Shown piece by piece: positions 48,054 to 57,331 of a stretch of DNA of 64,000 nt. The notes beneath the pieces are model-generated. The model did no database searches and was not told the DNA's origin. It was given only the letters and a program-made list of their open reading frames with translations. The stretch's first letter is position 1. Each line of letters opens with the position of its first letter. The position numbers were made by a program, and so were the translations under genes. The stretch comes from Nocardioides luteus (GTDB lineage: Bacteria > Actinomycetota > Actinomycetes > Propionibacteriales > Nocardioidaceae): positions 25,668 to 89,667 of the forward strand of contig NZ_BMRK01000018.1 in NCBI RefSeq assembly GCF_014648595.1. The letters run 5' to 3'.

Positions 48054-51000
48054 GACAGCACCGATCCTGAGGTCTGGGCCGGGCAGAGGGCGACGAACTG
48101 GCAGCGGTCGCACTGCTTGCCGGGGCGTGCGACGAACTCCTCGGCACGGACCGTGGCGACGGCCTTCTCGAGCTGGTTGATGATCTCGGGCGGCTCGGGT
48201 GCCTGCACCTGCACCTTCGGCATCTCGGACCCGTGGCGCAGCTGGATCAGCTCCGCTCCCCCGGAGGGTGCACCCGGGGCCAGCGCCGAGGCGGCACCGT
48301 GCTCCACCGCCAGCTGGTAGAGGCCGAGCTGGCCGTGCTCCTTGACCTCCTGCGCGGTCGGCGGATATTTCCCGGTCTTCAGGTCGACGACCACGACCCG
48401 GCCGCTCTCGTCGAGCTCGAGCCGGTCGGCGTAGCCGTTCAGCCGGACCGTCTCCCCGCTGGGCAGCGTCACCTTCGCGGTCAGCTGCTCCTCGTAGCCG
48501 ATCACGGTCCGCGCGCCGGGGCGCCGGTGCCAGGTCAGGAAGCGCGCGAGCACGTCGCGGACGGCCTCACGCTCACGGGCTGCCGACCACGGAGTGCGGA
48601 ACTCGAGACGACCCCAGACCTCGTCGACGAACGGCATCAGGTCTTCGACGGTGGCGGCGTCGAGGTCGCCGCGGGCGAGCTGCTCGGCGATCGCGTGCAC
48701 GACCTTGCCGAAGCCCTGGCTCGAGGAGTCGGTCACCGCTCCCCCGGCCTCCCGGGCCAGGAACCACTGCGCAGGGCAGGTCAGGATCGCCTCCAGCGCC
48801 GAGGCGCTGAGCGTGATCGGACGGTCCTCGGGCCGCACCGCGGCCGATGCGTACGTCGGGGAGCGCATCCCCCACCAGGTCGACGGGTCGGCGGCGGGCG
48901 CGATCCGCTTGCCGCGCACCTCGGTGGCGGCCAGCTTCTGCAGCCTCCGCGCGGCGGCCTCGCGCAGCGCGAGAGGTTGCCCGGGGTCGGCGGCGGTGCG
49001 GCGCAGCTCGGCGACGAGACCTGCCAGGGACAGCGGCCGCGCCGGGCGGCCGACCCGGTGACGGATCTGGTCCTCGCGCAGGCCGAGCTCGTTGATGAAC
49101 CGCGAGGGCTGGTCGCCGTCCTCGTCGGGCGAGCGCACCGCGGTCACCACCAGCCGCGAACGGGCACGGGTGGCCGCGACGTAGAAGAGCCGGCGCTCCT
49201 CGGCGAGCATCGCCGAGCGGGTCAGCGGCGGCAGCAGGCCGCCGTGGCGGCCGTCGGGCAGCGCCGGCGCGATCCGGTCGGGACCGAGCAGCGAGTCACG
49301 GCGGCGCAGATCGGGCCAGGCGCCCTCCTGGACATGGGCGACCACCACGAGCCCCCACTCCAGCCCCTTGGACCGGTGGGCGGTGAGCAGCCGCACCGCC
49401 GATCCTCGCACGCCCTTGTCGGCCAGGGTGTCGGCCGGAATCTCCTGGGCGCGGAGGGTAGCCAGGAAGGTCTCGACCGAGGTGAACTCCTGCCGCCCCT
49501 CGATCTTCGCGGCGGTGTCGAAGAGCGCGACCACGGCGTCGAGGTCACGGTGGGCCAGCCGGGCGGCCGGGCCTCCCGACTCGACCTGCGCCCGCAGCCG
49601 CCGACCCCAGTCGGCACCGTCCCACAGCGTCCACAGCACCTGCTCGGCCCCCGCGCCGTCCTTCAGCGCAGCCCGAGCCTCGGCGAGAAGAGCCGCCAGC
49701 CGGCGAACCCGCCCGAGCACCCGCTCCTCGTCGGCGGCCTCCTCCTCATCGAGCAGCGTGTGGTCGAGCACCGCGCGACGCACGAGCTCGTGGGCCGCCA
49801 CGTCGGGGAACCAAGCCCGCAGAGTCCGCGTGAGCGCACGGACATCGGTCGCGTCGAGTCCACCGAGAGGCCCGGTGAGGAGCTCCTCGCAGCGCTCAGG
49901 GCGTACGTAGCGTTCGTCGAGCTCCGAGTCGACGTCCGCGTCGACCACGACCCCGAGCGCGTCCAGGAGGACGGCGGCAGCAGGCTCACGGACGAGCGGC
50001 GTCTCGTCGGAGGCGACCTCGACCGGCACTCCGGCAGCCGTCAGGGACCGGCGCAGCTGCGGGATCGAGTTGCGGCCCGAGCGCACCAGCACCGCCATGT
50101 CGGACCAGTCGATGCCGTCCTCGAGATGGGCCCGACGGAGCAGGTCTGCGATGTGCTCGGTCTCGGCGCGGTCGGTGTCGAAGGTGAGCACCTCGGCGCG
50201 GCCCGGGTCCTGCGCCAGCGGGTGCGGGTTGCGGAAGGTCTCGTAGGCTGCTGCGGGGATCGCGCCGCGCACCGAGATGCCGGCGGCGATGGACCGCGAG
50301 GCCCGCAGCAGCCGCGACCCGAAGCGCCGGGTGGTGCCGAGCGCGACCACCGGCGCGTGCCGGCGCTCCCGGGTCAGGAACTGCGCGGGGAAGTCGAGGA
50401 TGCCGTTGACGTCGGCGCCGCGGAAGCCGTAGATCGACTGGTCGGGGTCGCCGACCACGATCAGGTCGCGGCCGTCGCCGGCCAGCGCCTGCAGCAGCGC
50501 GACCTGGCTCGGATCGGTGTCCTGGTATTCGTCCACGAAGACGCACGAGAACTCGGCCCGCAGCTCGGCGGCATGACGCTCGGCCTCGATCACCCCGCGC
50601 ATGATCAGATCGGGGTAGTCGATCGCCGACTGGGCCCCGAGCACGTCGAGATACTGCTCCAGGAACCACCCGGCCGCGACGAACTCCTCGATCTTCTCGT
50701 CCTGCCCGAGCGCGACCAGCTGGTCGGGGTCGAGCCCGCGCTCGCGCGCCCGCGCGGTCACCGTCTGCACCTCGCGCGCGAAGCCACGGGTGCCGACCGC
50801 CATCCGGAACCGGTCGGGCCACCGCACCGACTCGGGGTGGTCGGCCAGCAGCTCCTGCAGCACCACGTCGGCCTCGGGAGCGGAGAGCAGCGTCAGCGGG
50901 GCGGCGTAGAGCTCGGCCGGTGCGAAGCGCCGCACCAGCCCGTAGGCGAAGGAGTGGAAGGTCGAGGAGACCGTGCCGGACAGGGTGCGTCCCAGGCGCG

Positions 51001-51253
51001 CGGTCACCCGGTCGCGCAGCTGCTCGGCGGCCTTGCGGGAGAAGGTCAGCGCGAGCAGCTGGTCGGGGCGTACGCCGCGGTTCTCGATGCGGTCGACGAC
51101 CGCTTCCACGAGCGTGGTCGTCTTGCCCGTGCCGGGCCCGGCCAGCACCAGCAGCGGGCCGCCGGGGTGCTCGACGACCGACCGCTGGTGCTCGTCGAGC
51201 ACCGGCACGCCGGCAGCGGTCGGTGGTGGGGCAAGGCGGTAGGCGACACTCAC
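48050..51253 (-). CDS. adnA: AdnA subunit of the AdnAB helicase-nuclease
   Basis: 1067 aa from GTG 51253 (no clear ribosome site; the frame is open to 51289). Motor motifs AGPGTGKTTTLVEAV, TFSRKAAEQL, FVDEYQDTD, GDPDQSIYGFRGA, TAHRSKGLEWGLVVV and YVAATRARS. The C-terminal nuclease has FGKVVHAIAEQL and VDLKTGK. Cys in LTCPAQWF plus CDRCQFVALC look like the four ligands of an AddB-type Fe-S cluster. Second motor/nuclease of AdnAB, upstream of adnB. Confidence 0.94.
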   Translation of the reverse strand: MSVAYRLAPPPTAAGVPVLDEHQRSVVEHPGGPLLVLAGPGTGKTTTLVEAVVDRIENRGVRPDQLLALTFSRKAAEQLRDRVTARLGRTLSGTVSSTFHSFAYGLVRRFAPAELYAAPLTLLSAPEADVVLQELLADHPESVRWPDRFRMAVGTRGFAREVQTVTARARERGLDPDQLVALGQDEKIEEFVAAGWFLEQYLDVLGAQSAIDYPDLIMRGVIEAERHAAELRAEFSCVFVDEYQDTDPSQVALLQALAGDGRDLIVVGDPDQSIYGFRGADVNGILDFPAQFLTRERRHAPVVALGTTRRFGSRLLRASRSIAAGISVRGAIPAAAYETFRNPHPLAQDPGRAEVLTFDTDRAETEHIADLLRRAHLEDGIDWSDMAVLVRSGRNSIPQLRRSLTAAGVPVEVASDETPLVREPAAAVLLDALGVVVDADVDSELDERYVRPERCEELLTGPLGGLDATDVRALTRTLRAWFPDVAAHELVRRAVLDHTLLDEEEAADEERVLGRVRRLAALLAEARAALKDGAGAEQVLWTLWDGADWGRRLRAQVESGGPAARLAHRDLDAVVALFDTAAKIEGRQEFTSVETFLATLRAQEIPADTLADKGVRGSAVRLLTAHRSKGLEWGLVVVAHVQEGAWPDLRRRDSLLGPDRIAPALPDGRHGGLLPPLTRSAMLAEERRLFYVAATRARSRLVVTAVRSPDEDGDQPSRFINELGLREDQIRHRVGRPARPLSLAGLVAELRRTAADPGQPLALREAAARRLQKLAATEVRGKRIAPAADPSTWWGMRSPTYASAAVRPEDRPITLSASALEAILTCPAQWFLAREAGGAVTDSSSQGFGKVVHAIAEQLARGDLDAATVEDLMPFVDEVWGRLEFRTPWSAAREREAVRDVLARFLTWHRRPGARTVIGYEEQLTAKVTLPSGETVRLNGYADRLELDESGRVVVVDLKTGKYPPTAQEVKEHGQLGLYQLAVEHGAASALAPGAPSGGAELIQLRHGSEMPKVQVQAPEPPEIINQLEKAVATVRAEEFVARPGKQCDRCQFVALCPAQTSGSVLS

Positions 51254-51313
51254 GAAAACCACCCAAGCAGAGAGCGCCGACAATTCCACCGGCGCCCGAG
51301 AGCATCCGACATC

Positions 51314-51604
51314 TCAGGCCTCGTGCCCCAGGCGCATCTGCACCGCGACCGTGTCGTCGAGCCCGATCCCCTCGGCCTTCCGCACGGCCACCTTCAGCGG
51401 GAGCAGGTAGGTGCCGTCCTTGGGGAAGAGCGCGGTGGTGAAGGTGGTCGCGCCGATGGTGGCGGTGACGGCGACCTGGCCCCAGTACTCCAGGCCGCGA
51501 GCGTCCTCCTTGAGGTCCTCGGCGTCCTCGACGGGCATCGGCACGTAGTAGAACGGCGCGGGCCCCCGCCACTCGATGACGGCTCCCTCGAAGGCGTACT
51601 CCAC
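51314..51604 (-). CDS. DUF1905 family protein
   Basis: 96 aa from GTG 51604 with AGGGGA upstream. The whole protein is one DUF1905 beta-barrel-like domain (WRGPAPFYYVPMPVEDA, YWGQVAVTATIGATTFTTALFPKDG, YLLPLKVAVRKAEGIGLDDTV). Function unknown; often fused to YdeI-type domains elsewhere. It follows the cupin gene by 8 nt on the same strand. Confidence 0.85.
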   Translation of the reverse strand: MEYAFEGAVIEWRGPAPFYYVPMPVEDAEDLKEDARGLEYWGQVAVTATIGATTFTTALFPKDGTYLLPLKVAVRKAEGIGLDDTVAVQMRLGHEA

Positions 51605-51612
51605 CGCGTCCC

Positions 51613-52044
51613 CTACTCGGCGAGCTCGAAGTCGTCGAAGTCGAACCCCGGCGAGACCACGCAGGAGACGAGCGCGTCCTCGGCCGAGGGGACCGTACGC
51701 TGCCACACCCCTGCCGGCACGACGGCCTGCGGCACCTGGCCGGCGACCACGTCCACCCCGACGAGCAGGGTCGGCCCTTCCTCGGGTGCCGAGCCGGACC
51801 CGCCGAGCTGCAGTGACACCACGCCGGTGTGCGCCAGCCAGATCTCGTCGGAGGAGACCCGGTGCCACGCCGAGGACTCCCCCGCCAGCAGCCGGAAGTA
51901 GATCAGCGTCGCGGTGGGGCGCACCCGGCCGTCGGGGAGGGTGACGGTCTCGGCAGCAGCCCAGGTCTGTCGGAACGCACCACCCTCGGGATGGGGCGAG
52001 AGGTCTAGGACGGAGGTGATGGGGTCAGCGGTCACCCGGCTCAT
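51613..52044 (-). CDS. Cupin_5 (DUF985) family protein
   Basis: 143 aa: LSPHPEGGAFRQTW, ATLIYFRLLAGESSAWHRVSSDEIW and the end ALVSCVVSPGFDFDDFEL match the DUF985 cupin family. A single beta-barrel, with H in SAWHRVS likely lining the pocket. Function unknown. Its start overlaps the hemerythrin gene by 20 bp. Confidence 0.88.
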   Translation of the reverse strand: MSRVTADPITSVLDLSPHPEGGAFRQTWAAAETVTLPDGRVRPTATLIYFRLLAGESSAWHRVSSDEIWLAHTGVVSLQLGGSGSAPEEGPTLLVGVDVVAGQVPQAVVPAGVWQRTVPSAEDALVSCVVSPGFDFDDFELAE

Positions 52045-52723
52045 TGTGCCGGTTCTCGTCGGCGGGCTCGTCCGGGAAGCGCGGGTCGCCGAGCAGGTAC
52101 TGCCAGAAGACGCCGGGCTTCTCGTGCGGCAGCGGCTTCGGACCGCCGACCGCGCGGTTCTCCACCGCGTCCCAGACGGCGTCGACGGGACGGGCCAGGC
52201 GGCGTACGACCTTGCCGGACAGGCCGGTGTGCGGGAGGTGCGGGTGTGGTCGGGACGGCGCTCGGCGCTCGGCAGCCGCGATCCGCTCGGCGACCAGCAG
52301 GAGCACGTCCTCGGAGGCTTCGGTGGAGAGGTGCGAGGCGAGCTCGTCCTCCTTCTCCTCCTGCGCGTGGAGCGCCTCCTCGACCTCGCCCCACAGAGCC
52401 GGCCAGTCGTGGGTGGTCTCCCAGGTGGAGCCGTACTCGTGCGCCTTCACGTGGAAGAGCAGCACCTCCAGGCGGCGCGCCGCGGGAAGGTAGTCGTGGA
52501 CCAGCTCGGCGCCTGCCTCGCAATGAGCGGAGACCGCCGGCAGCAGCGCCTCGTCCACCGCGTGCAGGTGTCGGGACGTACCGGCGTTGAACTGGTCGAT
52601 CGGCGGGCAGCCCCTGCGGGTCTGCTCCGGCCTGGCGATGATGCTACGAGCCTGGGCCAGGCGCCCGGCGAGCTCGTCGTGCTTGTGTCGCAGCTCGTCC
52701 TGCAACACGGTCGTGGTGGCCAT
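52025..52723 (-). CDS. Hemerythrin-like domain protein
   Basis: 232 aa. Residues 1-130 resemble an HHE cation-binding four-helix bundle: H13 and H15 in RHKHDEL, HLHAVDEALLPA, HDYLPAARRLEVLLFHVKAHEYG. A His/Pro-rich, poorly structured C-terminal half follows (RPHPHLPHTGL). Perhaps a non-haem di-iron O2 or NO binder, but the ligand set is irregular. Dispersed repeats lie just upstream. Confidence 0.65.
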   Translation of the reverse strand: MATTTVLQDELRHKHDELAGRLAQARSIIARPEQTRRGCPPIDQFNAGTSRHLHAVDEALLPAVSAHCEAGAELVHDYLPAARRLEVLLFHVKAHEYGSTWETTHDWPALWGEVEEALHAQEEKEDELASHLSTEASEDVLLLVAERIAAAERRAPSRPHPHLPHTGLSGKVVRRLARPVDAVWDAVENRAVGGPKPLPHEKPGVFWQYLLGDPRFPDEPADENRHNEPGDR

Positions 52724-52790
52724 CTGCCTCACCTCGCCTGAGAAGGGGGTCACCTTCCAGGGTGCGCTCGTTGCGGGTCTAGCGCAACAG

Positions 52791-52863
52791 GGGTCTCGAC
52801 AAGCTCGACCACCGACGGTCTCGAGCTCGACCACCGACGGTCTCACGAGCTCGACCACCGGGG
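52791..52863. repeat. Three copies of the GGTCTCGACAAGCTCGACCACCG repeat
   Basis: Tandem GGTCTCGACAAGCTCGACCA, GGTCTCGAGCTCGACCACCG and GGTCTCACGAGCTCGACCAC units, ending at the plsC stop region; two copies carry small deletions. Confidence 0.85.
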
Positions 52864-53529
52864 TCAGGCGTCGGCGGGACGCTCGTTGTAGACCCCGGCG
52901 AGCTCCTGACCGCTGAGCGCGGCGATCGAGTCCATCACCTCGTCGGTGATGACCCGGCGGGCCTTGCCGAGAGGTACGCCCTCGAAGCGCCCGGCGACCT
53001 GGATCGGCTTCCCGAAGGCGACCGTGACCTTCGCCAGCCGGGGCAGGCTCGACCCGACCGGCTGCAGCTCCGCGGTCCCCCGCAGACCCACCGGCACCAC
53101 GGGCACACCGGCGGTGAGCGCCAGGTGGGCCACGCCCGTACGTCCTCGGTAGAGCCGTCCGTCGCGCGAGCGGGTGCCCTCCGGATAGATGCCGAACGCC
53201 TCGCCCTTGCCCAGGACCTCCAGGGCCACCTCCAGCGAGCCGAGCGCGGCCTGCGGGTCGTCGCGGTCGACAGGGAGCATCCCCATCCCCTCGAACCACG
53301 CCTTCTGGGCCGCGCCCTTGAGGCCGGTGCCGGTGAAGTAGTCGGACTTGGCCAGGAAGTGCACCGGCCGCGGCGAGACCGACGGGATCACGATCGAGTC
53401 GGCGAAGCTGAGGTGGTTGCTGGCCAGGATCACCCCGCCGGAGCGCGGGACGTTCTCCGCCCCCGTCACCGTGGGGCGCCAGACCGCCCGGAGAACAGGC
53501 GGCACGACGGTGTGGAGGAGGCGATACAT
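52864..53529 (-). CDS. plsC: 1-acyl-glycerol-3-phosphate acyltransferase family protein
   Basis: 221 aa. PlsC motifs: SNHLSFADS (NHx4D), [20 protein letters not shown] and [10 protein letters not shown]. Transfers an acyl chain to lysophosphatidate or a related acceptor at the membrane; the first 20 residues are hydrophobic. It starts within the stop of the alkyltransferase-like gene (overlap of one base), so the two are coupled. Confidence 0.9.
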   Translation of the reverse strand: MYRLLHTVVPPVLRAVWRPTVTGAENVPRSGGVILASNHLSFADSIVIPSVSPRPVHFLAKSDYFTGTGLKGAAQKAWFEGMGMLPVDRDDPQAALGSLEVALEVLGKGEAFGIYPEGTRSRDGRLYRGRTGVAHLALTAGVPVVPVGLRGTAELQPVGSSLPRLAKVTVAFGKPIQVAGRFEGVPLGKARRVITDEVMDSIAALSGQELAGVYNERPADA

Positions 53530-53849
53530 CACGGGTTCATCGTAGGCGGCAGCCACATCGCCTCGCGCAGGTCCACCACCCCCGAGACGCGCCGGGGCGT
53601 GCCCTCCTCGAGATAGGCCTGACGCGCCTCCTCGCCGTGGCTGGCGGGGAGCGAGCCGTCGGCTCGCACCACCCGCCACCAGGGCATCCCGGCGCCCTCG
53701 CGGGCCATCACCGAGCCGACCTGCCGCGGACCGCCCCCGAACTCGTCGAAGAGGGCGTCCGCGATCGCGCCGTACGTCGTCGCCCGCCCGCGTGGGATCT
53801 GCTCGACGATGCGCAGCACGGCCTCGACGTACGCCTCCCGGTCGGTCAT
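53529..53849 (-). CDS. Alkyltransferase-like (ATL) DNA-binding protein
   Basis: 106 aa, the C-terminal domain of O6-alkylguanine alkyltransferases: [20 protein letters not shown], then R in [12 protein letters not shown]. The active-site PCHRV is PWWRVV (W57, W58), so the acceptor Cys is missing; ATL proteins bind alkylated guanine and hand it to nucleotide excision repair. Matches Rv3204 in the conserved block. Confidence 0.92.
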   Translation of the reverse strand: MTDREAYVEAVLRIVEQIPRGRATTYGAIADALFDEFGGGPRQVGSVMAREGAGMPWWRVVRADGSLPASHGEEARQAYLEEGTPRRVSGVVDLREAMWLPPTMNP

Positions 53850-53860
53850 GCCCCTACTTT

Positions 53861-53906
53861 CGCTGGTCGAGCCCCGCGAGCGCCAACGAGCGGGGCTCGA
53901 CCAGCG
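53861..53906. repeat. 16-bp perfect inverted repeat made of the dispersed element
   Basis: CGCTGGTCGAGCCCCG (53861-53876) and its exact complement (53891-53906) with a 14-nt loop, just after the protease gene on the minus strand. It may end protease transcription. Confidence 0.85.
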
Positions 53907-53912
53907 GTGCGC

Positions 53913-54782
53913 TCAGAGGATGCTCTTGAACGGCTCGGTGCCGTTGACCAGGCGCAGGCCGGAGATGCCGGAGGTGGCCTTCGCGAAGTCGAGCTCGAGG
54001 TCGAGGTCGCCGATGTTGTTGGACGCCGGCAGCGGGAGCAGGCCGAGCGTCGAGAGGGTGCCGACGGCCTTGCCGTCGGCGCTCAGGAAGCCCGAGCCGG
54101 AGTCACCGGGGATGCCGGGGGTGACGTTGTAGAGCGGGTGCGACCAGCGGGTGCCGTTGACGCTGTCACCGAGCGAGAGGCCGATCTTCGGCGAGAGCAG
54201 GTCGAGGTCGGCACGTACCGAGGAGTTGCCGTAGGAGTAGACCCGGTCGCCGGCGGCGGTGCCGTCGGTGTCGATGCCGGTCGGGCCGCCCCACAGCGGC
54301 ACGCTCGGGTTGACCTTGCCCTTGTCGGCCGAGCTCACCTTGACCAGCGCGAGGTCGTTGTAGGCGCAGGTGTTCGGGTCGGTGGTGCCCCGCTTCTGCA
54401 TGGTCAGCCAGGAGGAGTACGCCAGCGTGCCCCTGCCCACGACGGTGCCCTCGCTCAGCAGCGAGCCGCCCTCGTTGAAGGTCACCGGCGTGCCGAGCGG
54501 CAGCGACTTGGCCGCACAGCCGTTGGTGTCGGTCGCCTCGCCAAGACCCGCGCAATGGGCCGCGTAGCCGACGTAGACGTTGTCGGCGGAGTCGGTGTAG
54601 ACGAAGTTGGCGGTGCACTGCGCACCGTCGGTGTACATCTGCACCCCCGGCGTGATGCGGGCCGTGTCGGCCGGCGCCCAGGCCTGCGCCGGGCTCGGGA
54701 TCAGGGCCGGCACGAGCGCGGCGGTGAGGACGCCGGCGGCGATCGCTGCGGCGCGGCGTACGGAACGGTGGGTGCGGAGCAT
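53913..54782 (-). CDS. Secreted chymotrypsin-fold serine protease
   Basis: 289 aa. Sec signal peptide with Arg-rich start, hydrophobic core and cleavage after SPAQA (residue 34). Triad H76 (GYAAHC), D143 (YNDLAL) and S228 (PGDSGSG); Cys residues could form the disulphide at AAHC. Exported; substrate unknown. It has its own region upstream of the sortase gene. Confidence 0.9.
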   Translation of the reverse strand: MLRTHRSVRRAAAIAAGVLTAALVPALIPSPAQAWAPADTARITPGVQMYTDGAQCTANFVYTDSADNVYVGYAAHCAGLGEATDTNGCAAKSLPLGTPVTFNEGGSLLSEGTVVGRGTLAYSSWLTMQKRGTTDPNTCAYNDLALVKVSSADKGKVNPSVPLWGGPTGIDTDGTAAGDRVYSYGNSSVRADLDLLSPKIGLSLGDSVNGTRWSHPLYNVTPGIPGDSGSGFLSADGKAVGTLSTLGLLPLPASNNIGDLDLELDFAKATSGISGLRLVNGTEPFKSIL

Positions 54783-54858
54783 GTGGGGGCCTCGTCTGTA
54801 GAGTGATGTGACTCACAGGTAACGACGCCAGATGCTCCGGGGTTACGCAACCGTAGGG

Positions 54859-55518
54859 TCAAGGAACGGCGACGACGACGGTGTTGCCCTGGAACGAGGT
54901 GCCGTCCCAGTCGTCGCAGGTCACCACGACCAGCCGCGGCTCCCCACCGGGGTCGAAGAGCTTCTCGCTCCGCTTGGCGACCTGCTCCTTGGTGAGGTCG
55001 CGCACCGACCGGACGGTGTAGGTGAACTCGTCCTTCTTCGTCCGCACGACGATCTCGTCGCCCTCGTCGACCTCGCCGAGCCGGTCGAGGATGCCGCCGC
55101 CGTTGTGCAGCGTGTGACCGACGATCAGCACCGAGCCCTTCTCCGAGCCGGGCTTCGCACCGCCCTTCCACCACCCCATCAGGGCCGCGTCGGCGGGCGG
55201 GGTCAGGGTGCCGCCCTCCATCGCCAGGGGCACCACGTCGGCGTGCACGTTGAGCGTGGGGATCGAGACGCCGCGTACCTTGCCCTTCTTCTTGGGCACC
55301 TCGGCCAGCGCCTCGGCCGGGATCGAGGAGGTCGTGCCGGGCGGGGCGGCACTGCTCTGCTGCGCCTCGTCGATCCGGGTGTAGTAGTCGTAGGCGGCGT
55401 AGCCGAGCACGCCGATCGCGACCACGAGGGCTACGACGAAGATCTCCCCGATGAAGGTCCTCAGGCTGGGTTGGCGCCTGGGCCGGGGAGTCTCGTAGGG
55501 GTCGTAGCCGTGGCTCAC
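54859..55518 (-). CDS. Class F/E-type sortase
   Basis: 219 aa. Cytoplasmic Pro/Arg tail, one membrane helix (22-45), linker, then the sortase barrel with H135 (VGHTLHNGGG) and C201 (VVTCDDWDG). The Arg that normally completes the catalytic set (R before N-VVV) is Gln here (SFQGNTVVVAVP, Q210). It would join or process surface proteins. The start overlaps the small surface-protein gene (ATGA), which may be its partner although no LPxTG motif is present there. Confidence 0.88.
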   Translation of the reverse strand: MSHGYDPYETPRPRRQPSLRTFIGEIFVVALVVAIGVLGYAAYDYYTRIDEAQQSSAAPPGTTSSIPAEALAEVPKKKGKVRGVSIPTLNVHADVVPLAMEGGTLTPPADAALMGWWKGGAKPGSEKGSVLIVGHTLHNGGGILDRLGEVDEGDEIVVRTKKDEFTYTVRSVRDLTKEQVAKRSEKLFDPGGEPRLVVVTCDDWDGTSFQGNTVVVAVP

Positions 55519-55805
55519 TCGGCCGAGCGTGCCACAGCCTCAGCTCGCCGGCGACGCATGGCCATGCCTGCCCCCGCGCCCATCAGCAGCGCACCGACGC
55601 CCGCGAAGACATAACCCGGAGGTACGCCCTGGGTCGGGTCGGCGACGTTCGACTCCAGCCTCTCCGGGTCGATCGCCGAGCCGACGGCCGCACCCGAGGC
55701 CGGCTCGGGGGCCCGGTCGCTCGCGTGGGCAGGGGTACCGAGAAGCAGTCCGCCGGCCAAGGTGGCACCGGCGAGCGTCGCGCTGAGACGAGCGCGTGTG
55801 AACAA
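55515..55805 (-). CDS. Small exported protein with C-terminal membrane anchor
   Basis: 96 aa. Signal peptide (TLAGATLAGGLLLGTPAHA), a short acidic/Ala-rich middle, then PPGYVFAGVGALLMGAGAGMAM followed by RRRR: a sorting-signal-like hydrophobic helix plus basic tail, but without LPxTG. Translationally coupled to the sortase. Such pairs occur in actinobacteria; the role is unknown. Confidence 0.75.
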   Translation of the reverse strand: MFTRARLSATLAGATLAGGLLLGTPAHASDRAPEPASGAAVGSAIDPERLESNVADPTQGVPPGYVFAGVGALLMGAGAGMAMRRRRAEAVARSAE

Positions 55806-55894
55806 CGTCGAATCCTCCGGGGTTCATGCACTGGTGCAACTCCGCCCCCCGCAGCTGCGTCGCAAAACTATCGGTTCAGCCCGTCACAGATAAA

Positions 55895-55927
55895 GCCAGC
55901 GGCGGCCCCAGAGGGGCCACCGCTGGC
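55895..55927 (-). terminator. Terminator of moeZ
   Basis: GCCAGCGG-C-GGCCCC pairs with GGGGCC-A-CCGCTGGC around a 3-nt loop, followed on the minus strand by TTTATCTG, 63 nt after the moeZ stop. Confidence 0.88.
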
Positions 55928-55989
55928 CAACAGTTCAGTAACCCGGTGGTCGACCGAGGATCAACCCGGCCGAACCACCTGGTCGACGA

Positions 55990-57204
55990 TCAGTAGGAGG
56001 GCTGCGAGGGGTCGATCTGGTTGACCCACGCGACCACGCCACCACCGACGTGCACGGCGTCGGAGTAGCCCGCGCCCTTGGCGATCGCGAGCACCTCGGC
56101 GCTGCGTACGCCGCTCTTGCAGTGGAACACGAGCGGCTTGGCACCGTCGCCGGTGAGCTCGGCGACCTGCGGGATCGCGTTGCCGTTGAGGAACTCGCCC
56201 TTCGGGATCAGGACGGCGCCCGGGATCTTGTTGATCTCGTACTCGTTCGGCTCGCGCACGTCGACGAGGACGAAGTCGCGGTTGCCCTCGTCGCGCTCCT
56301 TGATCATGTCGGAGAGCTGGGTCACCGAGATGGTCGAGCCGGCCGCGGCGTCGGCGGCCTCGGTGGAGACCGCGCCGCAGAAGGAGTCGTAGTCGATCAG
56401 GTCGGTGACCGTCGGGTTCTCACCGCACAGCGCGCAGTTGGGGTCCTTGCGGACCTTCAGCTTGCGGTACTCCATCTCGAGTGCGTCGTAGATCATCAGC
56501 TTGCCGACGAGCGGCTCGCCGATGCCGGTCAGCATCTTGATGGCCTCGTTGACCTGGATCGAGCCGATGGACGCGCACAACACGCCCAGCACGCCGCCCT
56601 CGGCGCAGGAGGGAACCATGCCCGGGGGCGGGGGCTCCGGGTAGAGGCAGCGGTAGCACGGCGCGTCGTCGGTGAGCTTCGGCGCGAAGACCGAGGCCTG
56701 GCCGTCGAAGCGGTAGATCGAGCCCCAGACGTAGGGGATCCCGAGGAAGTAGGCCGCGTCGTTGACCATGTAGCGGGTCGCGAAGTTGTCGGTGCCGTCC
56801 ACGATCAGGTCGTAGCCGGTGAAGATCTCGCGCACGTTGTCGTTGTCGAGCCGCTCGTTGTGCAGCACCACCTCGACGTACGGGTTGACCTCCTTGATCG
56901 CGGCCTCGGCCGACACGGCCTTCGGCTGACCCACGGTCGACTGCTTGTGGATGATCTGGCGCTGGAGGTTGGACTCGTCGACCTCGTCGAACTCGACGAT
57001 GCCGAGAGTGCCGACGCCGGCCGCGGCCAGGTAGAGCAGAGCGGGCGAGCCGAGACCGCCGGCACCGATGACCAGCACCTTGGCGTTCTTCAGCCGCTTC
57101 TGCCCGTCCATCCCGACGTCGGGGATGATGAGGTGACGGCTGTAGCGGCGCACCTCGTCGATCGTCAGCTCGTCAGCGGGCTCCACGAGCGGGGCTAGGG
57201 ACAC
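55990..57204 (-). CDS. moeZ: MoeZ: adenylyltransferase-sulfurtransferase for sulphur carriers
   Basis: 404 aa. ThiF/MoeB E1-like domain (VIGAGGLGSPALLYLAAAGVG, DEVDESNLQRQ, VDGTDNFATRY; zinc pairs CYRCLYP and CALCGE) fused to a rhodanese domain with active Cys in FHCKSGVRS. It adenylates and thiocarboxylates MoaD- and CysO-type carrier proteins, serving molybdopterin and cysteine synthesis. Matches Rv3206c. Confidence 0.95.
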   Translation of the reverse strand: MSLAPLVEPADELTIDEVRRYSRHLIIPDVGMDGQKRLKNAKVLVIGAGGLGSPALLYLAAAGVGTLGIVEFDEVDESNLQRQIIHKQSTVGQPKAVSAEAAIKEVNPYVEVVLHNERLDNDNVREIFTGYDLIVDGTDNFATRYMVNDAAYFLGIPYVWGSIYRFDGQASVFAPKLTDDAPCYRCLYPEPPPPGMVPSCAEGGVLGVLCASIGSIQVNEAIKMLTGIGEPLVGKLMIYDALEMEYRKLKVRKDPNCALCGENPTVTDLIDYDSFCGAVSTEAADAAAGSTISVTQLSDMIKERDEGNRDFVLVDVREPNEYEINKIPGAVLIPKGEFLNGNAIPQVAELTGDGAKPLVFHCKSGVRSAEVLAIAKGAGYSDAVHVGGGVVAWVNQIDPSQPSY

Positions 57205-57331
57205 AACGGCTCCTCAGTTCGGACGTACGTATGCCTACGTGAACACCGCAGGCACCCCTCCATGTTCCCTCATCGGGCGAGAGAGCCACGACGCGTCCCG
57301 CAATCCGAGTACCAGCGGGTAGGCTGCTGGC

